64,000 nt of DNA from JAJDYQ01 sp965214035 (GCA_965214035.1 OZ243932.1:1798001-1862000); one strand, 5' to 3'; shown: positions 43,401 through 53,008, numbered from the stretch's first letter. Notes: a model not told the origin generated them from the sequence alone. Program-made: numbers and translations.

Positions 43401-44161
43401 AAATTGTCTAACTCATACCAGCAGGATACGGAATGTTGCGCTGCTATTTCAAAACGATAACTGTATTTCTGCGCCAACCTGCTTAGCTCTGACGCAACAA
43501 TTTCAGGCGAGTTATTTGACTCGCTCAAATGACCAGCCACAATAAACTTCAATCTTCCGGGCAGTAATGCCTGCAGGAACCGGCAGGACTGCTCATTGCT
43601 CAAGTGTCCCCATTCGCCACCTACACGTTGTTTCAGAGCAGAAGGATAATCACCCCTCATCAGCAGGGCCCGGTCATGATTAAACTCCAGCAGCATCGCT
43701 TCACAGCTCTGGTAAGCTGCTAAAATATGTTCGTTAATCGCCCCAACATCAGTCAGCAGACCAAAGCAATGATCCTTGGTCCGGAATACGAACTGGCAGG
43801 GTTCACGGGCATCGTGAGGAACCGGCACTGGCCTGATCATCAGCTCGCCAATCAGGAATTCTGCGTGGACATTGATTATATTGAGCCTGATGTCGTCTTC
43901 TAAAAAATAGTCAGATGTGCCATATGAAGCCCATACAGGAATTTTGCAACGTCTGGATAAGGTGCTGACACCACGTATATGGTCCCCATGCTCATGGGTC
44001 ACCAGAATTGCATCAATATCATCCGGAGACAGGCCTATAGCACTCAATCGAGCGGTTGTTTCTTTTAGTGAAAATCCGCAATCAACCATTAAGGTCAATG
44101 AATCGCCCTGGATGACAGTAGAATTTCCCTTGCTGCCGCTGCCCAAACACGCAAACCTCAT
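43391..44161 (-). CDS. Metallo-beta-lactamase fold hydrolase (YycJ/WalJ-like)
   Basis: 256 residues. MRFACLGSGSKGNSTVIQG is the typical YycJ-like start, and LVTHEHGDHIRGVSTL is the HxHxDH metal site. VPHDAREPCQF, GLLTDVGAI and LLEFNHDRALL supply the other ligands, and GHLSESNNS is near the end. Known: relatives act as DNA-processing exonucleases or phosphodiesterases; the exact role here is open. Ten-base overlap with purL indicates one transcript. Confidence 0.9.
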   Translation of the reverse strand: MRFACLGSGSKGNSTVIQGDSLTLMVDCGFSLKETTARLSAIGLSPDDIDAILVTHEHGDHIRGVSTLSRRCKIPVWASYGTSDYFLEDDIRLNIINVHAEFLIGELMIRPVPVPHDAREPCQFVFRTKDHCFGLLTDVGAINEHILAAYQSCEAMLLEFNHDRALLMRGDYPSALKQRVGGEWGHLSNEQSCRFLQALLPGRLKFIVAGHLSESNNSPEIVASELSRLAQKYSYRFEIAAQHSVSCWYELDNLCR

Positions 44162-44189
44162 GCCACACCAGTCTGCAAGAAATACACTG

Positions 44190-45314
44190 TTATTTTATCT
44201 GCTCATAAATCAGGGACAGGATGCGCTGGGCAGTCTTGGAGCTATCCCGCTCGCCGTCCTCATCCAGCACAACAATCTGTGTGCTAGCCTCATCACCGGC
44301 AAGATTAACCTGATACTGATCACTCGATGGTTTTTCATCACTGCCCCAGAAGATCAGGCCGGACAAAATGCCTTGCTCACCGGATTTGATATCTGCCAGT
44401 GGGTCTGAATAACGCACATAGTAAATACCCCTTGATCGATCCCGGTCTTCAACCGTAAACCCAACACGGTCTAATACTAACCCAACAATTCTCCAGGCAC
44501 GGGGGTATCCCCTCTGATAGTCTATCAATGAATTACCCTTTCTATCTTTAATTATTTTGGCCCGCATATTCCTCTGGTTAGTGCGTGCCAGCCTTGCACG
44601 GGCTTTTTCATCCTCGATACCCAGATAGACAATGAGCCGCCTCAGTATTTCTGCCTCCAGTTCAGGTTCCGCAGGACGTGTTTCCCATACGATAGACTCC
44701 CCGGAAACCTTTTGAAGTACGCCACGATGTGAGACAAATACCTCTGTATGATCTGGCTTATCAGATTTCTCTATGCGCAAACGGAAGCTGTCCCGCGTCG
44801 GCGCAGAATATGCTGCATCAAGCACTGGCTTCAAGAAATCACGAATAATATCATCTGGAATATCAGCGCGATTTTCTTTCCAGTCTGTCTCCATAATACC
44901 AATTTGAGAGTCTTCAATGGTTAACAGGAAACCAAAGTCCAGCCAAAATTCCCTGAGCTTCGGCCACAATTGCTCCGGGGCGGCCTGTATTACCAGCCAA
45001 CGCTTATCACCATCCCGAATGACTTCAATGTCCTCCTGCGCAGGCAAAATACCGAAAGGCTGCCCCGGAGTTTCTTTTTCATATTCAGAATAAGAAGCGG
45101 CACTCCTCTCTGGAGCAACCACGGCATCTTCAACGCGCGAACTGGAAAGATCTGGCGGTATTGCAAGCCTTTCTGCCGGGGGGCTTTTTTTGTATTCAAC
45201 CGAATAGTCCCCGAAATCAGCATCCCCATCAGTGGCTTTTTCAGTCGTGCCGCATGCGGTAATCAGCAAACAGCAAAGTGTCATGCCAAGAGAATAGATA
45301 AGTACATATTTCAT
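44190..45314 (-). CDS. bamC: BamC, outer-membrane assembly lipoprotein
   Basis: 374 residues from the ATG at 45314 (a start at 45332 is possible). A lipoprotein signal ends LLITACG with Cys as the lipidated residue. An unstructured linker with YKKSPPAERLAIPPDL follows, matching the BamC segment that binds BamD. Two helix-grip domains follow (LWPKLREFWLDFGFLL and PRAWRIVGLVLDRVGFTVEDRDRSRGIYYVRY). It is next to dapA as in E. coli. Confidence 0.93.
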   Translation of the reverse strand: MKYVLIYSLGMTLCCLLITACGTTEKATDGDADFGDYSVEYKKSPPAERLAIPPDLSSSRVEDAVVAPERSAASYSEYEKETPGQPFGILPAQEDIEVIRDGDKRWLVIQAAPEQLWPKLREFWLDFGFLLTIEDSQIGIMETDWKENRADIPDDIIRDFLKPVLDAAYSAPTRDSFRLRIEKSDKPDHTEVFVSHRGVLQKVSGESIVWETRPAEPELEAEILRRLIVYLGIEDEKARARLARTNQRNMRAKIIKDRKGNSLIDYQRGYPRAWRIVGLVLDRVGFTVEDRDRSRGIYYVRYSDPLADIKSGEQGILSGLIFWGSDEKPSSDQYQVNLAGDEASTQIVVLDEDGERDSSKTAQRILSLIYEQIK

Positions 45315-45353
45315 GCTGCTTTCAGTCGTCATTACTGAGTATTAAACAATAGA

Positions 45354-46229
45354 TTAAAGAACATCTGCCCGCTGCATCGCAACCCGCACATCATCATGGC
45401 AGGATTCAGACAGCCATGTTAACGGCAGGCGAATTCCCGCCTCGCATCGGCCCATTGCTGCCATGGCCCATTTAACCGGAATCGGGTTCGCTTCTACAAA
45501 TAAATTACGGTGCAAACCAAGCAGGCGATTATTGATCGCTTCTGCGGCAGTACGATTTCCTGAAAGGGCGTATTCACACATTTCATGCATTGCCGCCGGT
45601 GCCACATTAGAGGTCACTGAAATAACGCCATGCCCGCCACTTAGCATGAATTCCATACCCGTAGCGTCATCACCACTGAGCAAAAGGAAACCATCTTCGA
45701 CCTTTCCCAGCACACCCATAATCCTGCCCAGATCACCTGTGGCGTCTTTTAGTCCGATAATATTGGGAATCTTCGACAACCGAATGACCGTCTCATCAGA
45801 CATATCACAGGCAGTACGTCCTGGTACATTATATAAAATTTGCGGTACATCAACAGCTTCTGCGACCGACCTGAAATGCAGATACAACCCCTCCTGTGTG
45901 GGCTTGTTATAATAAGGTGTCACCAGCAAACAGGCATCTGCGCCAGCCTCTTTGGCCGCAGATGTCAGGTCGATAGCTTCCTGTGTTGAGTTTGCTCCTG
46001 TCCCGGCAATGATCGGGATACGACCGGCCGCTATTTCAATTGCAGAATGAATAACCTCGATATGTTCATCAAACATCAGGGTTGCGGACTCTCCGGTTGT
46101 CCCCGCCACCACAATCGCATCAGTTCCCTGTTCAATATGAAACTCGATCAGACCCTTCAGTGCCACCTGATCGACCGCTCCATCTCCCTTCATGGGCGTA
46201 ATCATCGCCACCATACTACCTCGCAACAC
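45354..46229 (-). CDS. dapA: 4-hydroxy-tetrahydrodipicolinate synthase
   Basis: 291 residues from the GTG at 46229, chosen because AGGAGGG lies just upstream (46234-46240); TTG at 46226 is the alternative. The open frame can be extended to an ATG at 46244, but that ATG precedes the ribosome site. Seen: GTTGESATL, YYNKPTQEGLYLHF with the catalytic Tyr, YNVPGRTACDM, and Schiff-base Lys in GLKDATGD. It condenses pyruvate with aspartate semialdehyde in lysine and cell-wall synthesis. bamC follows; gcvR is divergent. Confidence 0.96.
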   Translation of the reverse strand: MLRGSMVAMITPMKGDGAVDQVALKGLIEFHIEQGTDAIVVAGTTGESATLMFDEHIEVIHSAIEIAAGRIPIIAGTGANSTQEAIDLTSAAKEAGADACLLVTPYYNKPTQEGLYLHFRSVAEAVDVPQILYNVPGRTACDMSDETVIRLSKIPNIIGLKDATGDLGRIMGVLGKVEDGFLLLSGDDATGMEFMLSGGHGVISVTSNVAPAAMHEMCEYALSGNRTAAEAINNRLLGLHRNLFVEANPIPVKWAMAAMGRCEAGIRLPLTWLSESCHDDVRVAMQRADVL

Positions 46230-46518
46230 CCAGCCCTCCTGCAATCATATTACCAAGGTATGAATAATATGCGCCATGCCGGCGGCTGACAAGATAAACC
46301 TGCTCAATGGAGCATTTTTTATTAAGCCGGCAAACATTATTTGCTGATATAGCAAACTGCCTTATGCTCAAAATACCGCTGTAAGCCAATTATCGGATAT
46401 TGCCTGGCATCGGGTTAATGGCACGTGACAACATCCACTCTGACCAGTTAGAATCTTCATTAACAGGGTAGTTCTGGATTTGCCCAAAACAGCCTTAAAT
46501 AGTTGATACCCTCCAGCC

Positions 46519-47052
46519 ATGAGCGAACAATTTATTGTTATAACCTGCGTAGGCAAGGACCGTCCCGGCCTTGTGGTACTGCTGACCCGACATATCGTCA
46601 ATGCCAACGGCAATCTAATTGACAGCCGCATGACCGTGTTGGGCGATGACTTTGCCATTATCACGCTGGTATCCGGCACATGGGACACTATCGCCAAGCT
46701 GGAAAGTTCCCTCAAAAATCTAGCGGAAAGAGAAGATCTGAGCATTACTACAAGAAGGACCGGGAGACGAAAAAATGAACAGTCGTCCATGCCCTACTCC
46801 GTTGACGCGATCTGCGTCGATATACCTGGCATCGCCAATAGACTTGCAGAATTCTTTGCAAACCAACGAATCAATATTGAAGATTTAACCACCAACCGCT
46901 ATGCGGCCCCCTACACGGGCACTCCAATGTTTTCAGCACATATAGCTATTGCCATTCCCGACAGCGTTCACATCAATGCCCTGCGCGAAGAATTCTTCAC
47001 ATTCTGCGACGATAATAATCTGGATGCGATGCTGGAACCACTAAAGATCTGA
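46519..47052 (+). CDS. gcvR: GcvR-type double-ACT regulator
   Basis: 177 residues made of two ACT domains: ITCVGKDRPGLVVLLTRHIVNANGNLIDSRMTVLGDDFAII and, after a basic linker, VDIPGIANRLAEFFANQRINIEDLTTNRY. No DNA-binding motif. Known: GcvR controls GcvA in glycine cleavage. Its divergent place beside dapA is conserved. No gcvA is in the window, so the regulatory target is inferred from family only. Confidence 0.88.
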   Translation: MSEQFIVITCVGKDRPGLVVLLTRHIVNANGNLIDSRMTVLGDDFAIITLVSGTWDTIAKLESSLKNLAEREDLSITTRRTGRRKNEQSSMPYSVDAICVDIPGIANRLAEFFANQRINIEDLTTNRYAAPYTGTPMFSAHIAIAIPDSVHINALREEFFTFCDDNNLDAMLEPLKI

Positions 47053-47060
47053 ATCACAAT

Positions 47061-48122
47061 CTATCGAGGAAGCCTGCCACCCGCCGGCCAGGCTTTCAGT
47101 ATGGCTTGCACCAGCGTTGCCAGCGGAATAGCAAAAAAAACACCCCAGAATCCCCATATTCCACCAAAAACCAGTATTGCAACAATAATCGCTATTGGAT
47201 GGAGATTGACTGCCTCTGAAAAGAGCAGCGGTACCAGTGCATTACCGTCAAGAATCTGTATGGCCAGATAAGCACCCAGCACCCAATAGAAATCACTGGT
47301 CAGGCCCCATTGAGAATAGGCAACCAGTGCAACCGGAATCGTCACAACAGAGGCCCCGATATAGGGAACAATAACAGACAGACCGACCAGAATAGCCAGC
47401 AGCATGGCGAAATTCAGTCCGAACCACGCGAACGCAACCAGACATATAGCCCAGACAATCAGTATTTCAATAAACTTGCCACGAACATAATTACCGATTT
47501 GGCGATCAACATCTTCCCAGACTACAAAGGCCAGTTCCCTGTTGCCCGGCAGATACCGGCTTGCCCAGGCCATGATCAGATCCTTGTCTCTCATGAAAAA
47601 AAACACCAGAAGCGGAACCAGAATCAGATAAACCAGCAAAGTTATTGCGCCGACTACCGACGATAAAGACCAGGTCACAACAGTCCTGCCTAATCTGGCA
47701 ATTTCATCCTGAATGGCACCCGTTAATTCAGTGATATGCGCTTCGGTTATAAAATCCGGGTACTCCGCCGGCAGCTTCATTAGCACCTGCTGAGTGTGCG
47801 ACAGCATCACCGGAAGTTCGGCAAACAGTTCACGGGTTTGAAAGAAAAGCTGTGGAAATGGGATAATCAAGACAAATGCCACAAACAGCATAAACAGAGA
47901 AAAAACAACAATAACGGAGATGACTCTGGCGACATGCCATTTAGTAAAAAATCTGACTACCCCCTCTAACAAATAAGCGATAACAACGCTCGCGATAACG
48001 GGTGCCAACATGTCACCGATTATCAGAATGACCGCAAAGATTACAAAAAGTGTCAGCAGCAACACCACTGTTTGCGGGTCGGAGAAATGCTGTTCGTACC
48101 AGTTTTTAAGTGCCTGAAGCAT
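47061..48122 (-). CDS. PerM/AI-2E family membrane protein
   Basis: 353 residues with about seven to eight membrane helices. The family signature LVLIPLLVFFFMRDKDL is visible as LILVPLLVFFFMRDKDL, followed by a cytoplasmic loop (VDRQIGNYVRGKFIEILIV) and GLNFAMLLAILVGLSVIVPYIGA. Known: the family includes TqsA, PerM and Na+/H+ antiporter members; substrate is undetermined. It overlaps the 3' end of the small upstream gene by 17 bases. Confidence 0.9.
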   Translation of the reverse strand: MLQALKNWYEQHFSDPQTVVLLLTLFVIFAVILIIGDMLAPVIASVVIAYLLEGVVRFFTKWHVARVISVIVVFSLFMLFVAFVLIIPFPQLFFQTRELFAELPVMLSHTQQVLMKLPAEYPDFITEAHITELTGAIQDEIARLGRTVVTWSLSSVVGAITLLVYLILVPLLVFFFMRDKDLIMAWASRYLPGNRELAFVVWEDVDRQIGNYVRGKFIEILIVWAICLVAFAWFGLNFAMLLAILVGLSVIVPYIGASVVTIPVALVAYSQWGLTSDFYWVLGAYLAIQILDGNALVPLLFSEAVNLHPIAIIVAILVFGGIWGFWGVFFAIPLATLVQAILKAWPAGGRLPR

Positions 48123-48480
48123 TCGACGGATTATTTCTTATAAAAACTTCATATTCAGTTCTGAAATAAACTTCCAAATCATCAATGGTATCTTTTGCTG
48201 ATCGGCCATGAACCATGTGTTGCATCACGAAAGATGAAGCTTTATGAAGCAACTTCTCGGCATCCAGCATCGGATAGGTTTGCCTTAAGCGCTTGATAGA
48301 GGCAACCACCGTTTCTTCCTCCGGTCTGGCAATGTCTCGCCGCTCGGTTGCTATTTGTTCAACTCTTTTTCTGTATTTGGTTGCCAGGAATTCTGCATAT
48401 TCCATCAGCGACTCCTGCCCTAATGGTTCCATAGACTCAAATATCCGAAGCAACGCCCCGGTGGATAATCCCTTTGCCAT
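48106..48480 (-). CDS. Conserved hypothetical protein upstream of the PerM-like gene
   Basis: 124 residues, all helical, no membrane segment. MEYAEFLATKYRKRVEQI resembles a substrate-independent helix also seen in small beta/gammaproteobacterial proteins, and the latter half (LHKASSFVMQHMVHGRSAKDTIDDLEVYFRTEYEVF) is a well-patterned amphipathic domain. It overlaps the PerM-like start, so the two are coupled. No function recognised. Confidence 0.7.
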   Translation of the reverse strand: MAKGLSTGALLRIFESMEPLGQESLMEYAEFLATKYRKRVEQIATERRDIARPEEETVVASIKRLRQTYPMLDAEKLLHKASSFVMQHMVHGRSAKDTIDDLEVYFRTEYEVFIRNNPSNASGT

Positions 48481-48527
48481 ACTATAGCGCCGACCCCAAG
48501 ATTCACCCTGAGATTTCAGTTTGCCGA

Positions 48528-49439
48528 CTAAAGTGGATCATTTATGTGGTCCTTGCAGTATTGTCGAGCAAACTCCAGCAGATCTTCCATGGCGCGGGCA
48601 CGGAACTTCTGCTTCTTGGAAACGAACGAGAAGGGACGTGTTAAGGGAGGATCGAGGTTGACTGCCCTCAGAATATCCAGCTTCAGCTCCTTCACAACAG
48701 TCGCTCTTGAAACGATAGAAATACCCATGCCGGCTTCAACAGCCCCCTTAATTGCCTCAGGGCTTCCAAGCTCCATGAACAACTTAAGGCCATTCTCGGA
48801 AACACCATGCCGGTCCAGATATTCATTGATCACTTCTCTGGTTCCAGAACCCTCCTCTCGACAGATATAAGGGTATTCCATGATATCCCGAATCGTTACT
48901 GAAGACTGTTTAGCCAGCGGGTGGGCTACCGGCACCACACAGACCAACTGATCCTGCCGGCAGCTCTCCACAATAAGGTTCTTATTTTGTACCGGAGCCT
49001 CAACCACCCCCAAATCGATCTCGTTATTTTCGAGCATGGATACAATACCGTCCGTATTAGAGACCTTGAGCCGTATATTGATATCAGGAAATTCTGCACG
49101 AAAATTACCCAATAGCGCGGGCAACATGTATTCCGCGATTGTCGTACTCGCGCCCAGCGTTAAAGTTCCACCAATTTCACCGGTGATTTCACGTACCGCA
49201 CTTTCCATCTGGCGATATAGCTCGAATATCTTGACCGCATGCTCGTAAATCACCTCACCGGTCTCAGTCAGCGTTATACGATTATGCGTCCGATCAAAAA
49301 GCCGCGTATCAAACTGCTCTTCAAGCTGTCTGACCTGGAATGTGACGGCAGGCTGGGTCATATGAAGTGACTCGGCTGCTCTGGTGAAGCTCAATAGCTT
49401 AGCCACTGTATAAAACACCTGTAATCGGCGATCTGACAT
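48528..49439 (-). CDS. LysR-family transcriptional regulator (CysL/CbbR-like)
   Basis: 303 residues. N-terminal winged helix LQVFYTVAKLLSFTRAAESLHMTQPAVTFQVRQLEEQF, with a linker helix, then a periplasmic-binding-like effector domain (GTLTLGASTTIAEYMLPALLGNF, ICREEGSGTREVINEYL). The domain resembles CbbR and CysL regulators. It does not sit divergently from the dab operon or a cbb gene. Control of carbon or sulfur genes is possible, but inference only. Confidence 0.88.
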   Translation of the reverse strand: MSDRRLQVFYTVAKLLSFTRAAESLHMTQPAVTFQVRQLEEQFDTRLFDRTHNRITLTETGEVIYEHAVKIFELYRQMESAVREITGEIGGTLTLGASTTIAEYMLPALLGNFRAEFPDINIRLKVSNTDGIVSMLENNEIDLGVVEAPVQNKNLIVESCRQDQLVCVVPVAHPLAKQSSVTIRDIMEYPYICREEGSGTREVINEYLDRHGVSENGLKLFMELGSPEAIKGAVEAGMGISIVSRATVVKELKLDILRAVNLDPPLTRPFSFVSKKQKFRARAMEDLLEFARQYCKDHINDPL

Positions 49440-49615
49440 GCTGCACTCCCTTGGGGAATCAAATATCCCGAATATTAGCGAACTACCACAGGATTTTTCA
49501 TGGCTGAAGAGTGTAACACATATTCAACATACCCAAAGAACTTGTCAATTCCCTTATCCTTGCCGAGCTCGCTACCGTTAATACGGCTTAAGTAGCTCTA
49601 AGATAGTTTCTTAAA

Positions 49616-50299
49616 TTATGCAGCAGGCTTTCCAGCACCGGAGAGATCTATTTTCGTTAAACCATTTTCCCCGCCTAATAATAAAATATCAGCTCCACGT
49701 TTGGCAAAAATCCCAACGGTAACGACGCCCGGTATCTGATTGATCTCATGCTCCATTTTAAGTGGGTCAACGATGTCAAGGCACTGTATGTCGAGAATTT
49801 CACACCCGTTATCCGTAATAAAGCCCTCGCGCAACACAGGCTGACCACCATATTTCATAAGCTTTCGCGCAACCATGCTTCTGGCCATCGGGATAACCTC
49901 TACCGGCAATGGAAATTTACCCAAGCGGTTTACGAGCTTTGAATCATCGGCGATACAGATAAATTTCTCACTGGTGGCTGCAACTATTTTTTCTCGAGTC
50001 AGTGCACCGCCACCTCCCTTGATGAGATGGAGGTTATGGGTAGATTCGTCAGCTCCGTCGATGTACACCGGTATGCCATTTACTTCATTGAGATCATACA
50101 CCTTGATTCCGTGAGCCTTCATATATCTGCTTGACTCAATTGAGCTTGATACGGCACCATCGATCCTGCTTTTTACATCTGCCAGCAGATTGATAAAGTG
50201 ATTCACGGTTGAACCTGTGCCCACGCCAATAATTTCGCCTGCCTGAACGTATTCCATGGCAGCTTCTGCGGCAAGCTTTTTGCGTGACTCTAACGACAT
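49616..50299 (-). CDS. rpiA: Ribose-5-phosphate isomerase A
   Basis: 227 residues. Seen: IIGVGTGSTVNHFI, YIDGADESTHNLHLIKGGGGALTREKIVA with the catalytic acids, and ADILLLGGENGL near the end. Interconverts ribose 5-phosphate and ribulose 5-phosphate in the pentose phosphate pathway or the Calvin cycle. Divergent from ilvA with an 82-base gap, a conserved gammaproteobacterial pairing. Confidence 0.96.
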   Translation of the reverse strand: MSLESRKKLAAEAAMEYVQAGEIIGVGTGSTVNHFINLLADVKSRIDGAVSSSIESSRYMKAHGIKVYDLNEVNGIPVYIDGADESTHNLHLIKGGGGALTREKIVAATSEKFICIADDSKLVNRLGKFPLPVEVIPMARSMVARKLMKYGGQPVLREGFITDNGCEILDIQCLDIVDPLKMEHEINQIPGVVTVGIFAKRGADILLLGGENGLTKIDLSGAGKPAA

Positions 50300-50381
50300 C
50301 AGACTTTTCCTTTTTATTCAAAAGCAGCAATGATACCCTGTGCGATCTCTTTATCGAACAGTGGCGTGCGCAAAACTTCCC

Positions 50382-51902
50382 ATGAATCTGCAATTTCTGG
50401 TCAATAAAATACAACAAGCCCGCGTCTATGATGTAGCGATAAACACGCCTCTCGAATATATGACGCAGATGTCTTTGCGTTTTTCCAACTGCATATATAT
50501 CAAGCGAGAGGATCAGCAGGATATTTTTTCATTCAAAATTCGCGGTGCCTATAACAAGATCTCTGGATTGACTCAGCAGGAGATGGACAAGGGAATTATT
50601 GGCGCATCAGCAGGCAACCATGCACAAGGGGTTGCTTCATCTGCCAATCGGCTGGGTATTGACGCCACTATCGTCATGCCCAAGACAACCCCTGATATCA
50701 AGATTAAGGCCGTTAAACGTTTGGGTGGAAAAGTCATTCTGCATGGCAATACCTATGATGATGCGTCTGCATATGCTTACGAATTATCTGCGGAGACAGG
50801 GGCCATTTATATTCACCCATATGATGACGAGGATGTCATTGCTGGTCAGGGTACCGTAGCACGTGAGATTCTGGAGCAACTGGATAGCCTGCCGGATGCC
50901 ATATTTATTCCTGTAGGAGGTGGTGGTCTGCTCACCGGCATGGCCGCCTGGGTGAAACACCACCATCGGGAAGTCAGAATTATTGGAGTTGAGCCGGATG
51001 ATGCACCGTCAATGTATGAGGCGCTGCGTACAAATAAGCGTGTGGTACTGCCTCAGATCGGTATATTTGCCGATGGTGTTGCGGTCAGGCAGGTCGGTGA
51101 AAATACATTTAAGCTCGCCTGCGAGCTGGTGGATGAAGTCGTTCTCGTCAACACAGATGAGATCTGCGCCGCCATTAAGGATATCTATGATGAAACTCGC
51201 TCTATTTCTGAACCTGCCGGTGCGCTGGCTTTGGCAGGGCTTAAGAAATTTATAGAACGTGAAATGGTGAGCAACCAGCTATATGTTGTTGTTAATTCCG
51301 GTGCCAACATGAACTTCGACCGGTTGCGCCATGTTGCCGAGCGAGCGGAAGTTGGTGAGCATAAAGAAGGATTATATGCCGTCACGATCCCGGAGCGACC
51401 CGGCAGCTTCCATGAGTTCTGCCATCTGATAGGGAATAGAGGCATTACTGAATTTAACTATCGTTATTCAGATCAGGATAGCGCTCATGTCTTTGTCGGT
51501 ATTCAGCTGAAAGAGGGCCTGGAAGAAAGGCAGCACATCAATGAGATGCTGGAGAAAAAAGGTTTCCCGGTTGTTGATCTGTCTGATGATGAGCTGGCCA
51601 AGCTACATATACGTTACATGGTCGGAGGACGCTCGCCCGGCATACAAAATGAATGTCTATTTCGCTTTGAGTTTCCTGAAAGACCCGGAGCCTTATTACG
51701 ATTTTTATCTTTACTCGGTGGCAAATGGAATATCAGCCTGTTCCATTATCGCAACCATGGCTCAGATTATGGCCGGGTATTGTGTGGCTTTCAGGTACCG
51801 GATGAAGAACATCAGGATTTTCAGAACTTTCTTGACGGACTGGGATACCGATTTGGCGAAGAAACGAATAATCCAGCCTATCAATTATTTCTTGCCAGTT
51901 AG
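50382..51902 (+). CDS. ilvA: Threonine ammonia-lyase, biosynthetic
   Basis: 506 residues from the ATG at 50382 (MNLQFLVNKIQQARVYDVA). PLP lysine in SFKIRGAYNKI, SAGNHAQGVA, phosphate loop PVGGGGLLTG, and two C-terminal ACT-like regulatory domains (TIPERPGSFHEFCHLIG and FEFPERPGALLRFLSLLG), the isoleucine-inhibited form. It makes 2-oxobutanoate for isoleucine synthesis. E. coli IlvA is 514. The frame could extend back to 50340, but the family start fits the later ATG. Confidence 0.96.
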   Translation: MNLQFLVNKIQQARVYDVAINTPLEYMTQMSLRFSNCIYIKREDQQDIFSFKIRGAYNKISGLTQQEMDKGIIGASAGNHAQGVASSANRLGIDATIVMPKTTPDIKIKAVKRLGGKVILHGNTYDDASAYAYELSAETGAIYIHPYDDEDVIAGQGTVAREILEQLDSLPDAIFIPVGGGGLLTGMAAWVKHHHREVRIIGVEPDDAPSMYEALRTNKRVVLPQIGIFADGVAVRQVGENTFKLACELVDEVVLVNTDEICAAIKDIYDETRSISEPAGALALAGLKKFIEREMVSNQLYVVVNSGANMNFDRLRHVAERAEVGEHKEGLYAVTIPERPGSFHEFCHLIGNRGITEFNYRYSDQDSAHVFVGIQLKEGLEERQHINEMLEKKGFPVVDLSDDELAKLHIRYMVGGRSPGIQNECLFRFEFPERPGALLRFLSLLGGKWNISLFHYRNHGSDYGRVLCGFQVPDEEHQDFQNFLDGLGYRFGEETNNPAYQLFLAS

Positions 51903-51931
51903 TTATTTTCTAATAGGGCTTTGTCTTAGGA

Positions 51932-51959
51932 ACAAAGGCCCGCATATGCGGGCCTTTGT
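51932..51959. terminator. 28-bp perfect palindrome, bidirectional terminator
   Basis: ACAAAGGCCCGCAT followed immediately by its complement ATGCGGGCCTTTGT. It sits 30 bases after ilvA and 17 bases after the end of the convergent H1-like gene, so it can fold identically on both strands. A-rich and T-rich arms at the stem base act as short tails. Confidence 0.85.
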
Positions 51960-51975
51960 GACGCAAAGCCAATAA

Positions 51976-52809
51976 TTATCTTCTCGTCCTTTTCTTTTTA
52001 GTGGCTTTCTTTGCAGAAGCCTTCTTCCGAGCAACCTTCTTGGAAGAAGCTTTCTTGCTGGCAGCCTTTTTGGCAGAAGTTTTCTTTCTGGTGGTTTTCT
52101 TTGCAGAAGTTTTCTTCCGGGCAACCTTCTTGGAAGAGGCTTTCTTGCTGGCAGCCTTTTTGGCAGAAGTTTTCTTTCTGGTGGTTTTCTTTGCAGAAGT
52201 TTTCTTCCGGGCAACCTTCTTGGAAGAAGCTTTCTTGCTGGCAGCCTTTTTGGCAGAAGTTTTCTTTCTGGTGGTTTTCTTTGCAGAAGTTTTCTTCCGG
52301 GCAACCTTCTTGGAAGAGGCTTTCTTGCTGGCAGCCTTTTTGGCAGAAGTTTTCTTTCTGGTGGTTTTCTTTGCAGAAGTTTTCTTCCGGGCAACCTTCT
52401 TGGAAGAAGCCTTCTTGCTGGCAGCCTTTTTAGCGGAAGTTTTCTTGCTGGTGGTTTTCTTTGCAGAAGTTTTCTTCCGGGCAACCTTCTTGGAAGAAGC
52501 CTTCTTGCTGGCAGCCTTTTTAGCGGAAGTTTTCTTGCTGGTGGTTTTCTTTGCAGAAGTCTTCTTTCGAGCAACTTTCTTGGCAGAGGCTTTTTTACTG
52601 GCAGCCTTTTTAGAGGAAGTTTTCTTTTTCGCCATCTTCTTTACAGGAGCTTTTTTCCGAGCAGTTTTTTGCGCAGAAGTCTTCTTTCCAGCAGCTACTC
52701 TCCTTTTCTTCTTAAGAGCAAGTTGCTGCTTCATCGCCACTTTTCGTCTTCCAGGGGTCGAACGAGCTCTGCTGAGCTTTTTCTTGCGTGATATTTTTTT
52801 TGCTGCCAT
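51976..52809 (-). CDS. Histone H1-like Lys/Ala-rich repeat protein (AlgP-like)
   Basis: 277 residues from the ATG at 52809, preceded by GGAG (52816-52819) six bases away. After a 60-residue basic N-terminal part the protein consists of 30-residue repeats of the KKxSAKKxxxKKxSxKK type, nearly only Lys, Ala, Ser, Thr, Arg and Val. Known: bacterial H1-like proteins such as AlgP (Pseudomonas) and BpH1 (Bordetella) bind DNA through such tails and vary in length by repeat slippage. No globular domain. A function in DNA compaction is inferred. Confidence 0.9.
   Translation of the reverse strand: MAAKKISRKKKLSRARSTPGRRKVAMKQQLALKKKRRVAAGKKTSAQKTARKKAPVKKMAKKKTSSKKAASKKASAKKVARKKTSAKKTTSKKTSAKKAASKKASSKKVARKKTSAKKTTSKKTSAKKAASKKASSKKVARKKTSAKKTTRKKTSAKKAASKKASSKKVARKKTSAKKTTRKKTSAKKAASKKASSKKVARKKTSAKKTTRKKTSAKKAASKKASSKKVARKKTSAKKTTRKKTSAKKAASKKASSKKVARKKASAKKATKKKRTRR
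52021..52620. repeat. 90-bp tandem repeats within the H1-like gene
   Basis: Unit starts recur every 90 bases (52021, 52111, 52201, 52291, 52381, 52471, with a diverged unit at 52561). Units 52111-52380 are almost identical; the end toward the start codon is more diverged. In-frame expansion or contraction would change protein length by 30 residues. It lies in a coding region, and no spacers are present. Confidence 0.92.
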
Positions 52810-52961
52810 AATTAACTCCAATAAGGTGAGATTTCAGCAAGCATTATATAACATAAAACAATAAAATGCCAGTTAAAATAAAATAAATCTGGTTGCACAA
52901 TGCAGCAGAATCATCGATGGAAGCTACTGTCTTTATGGATAAGCTCTGTGAACCTCAGGTT

Positions 52962-52989
52962 GCATGGACACGATGGCATGGACACGATA
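52962..52989. repeat. 14-bp tandem duplicate upstream of the H1-like gene
   Basis: GCATGGACACGATG (52962-52975) and GCATGGACACGATA (52976-52989) are adjacent. They lie in the 199-base gap between argB's end and the start of the H1-like gene; no gene is seen in this gap. Confidence 0.7.
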
Positions 52990-53008
52990 GCGTTGTGTCA
53001 ACAGTATA

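Noticed and set aside
52021..52650. Regular 90-bp repeats considered as a CRISPR-like array
   Set aside because: There are no unique spacers; repeats are contiguous and in frame within a coding gene.
52001..52864. Long plus-strand open frame (287 residues, Phe/Leu/Ala-rich) opposite the H1-like gene
   Set aside because: It is the complement of Lys/Ala repeat codons (AAG read as CTT). The minus-strand gene has a good ribosome site and a known family type.
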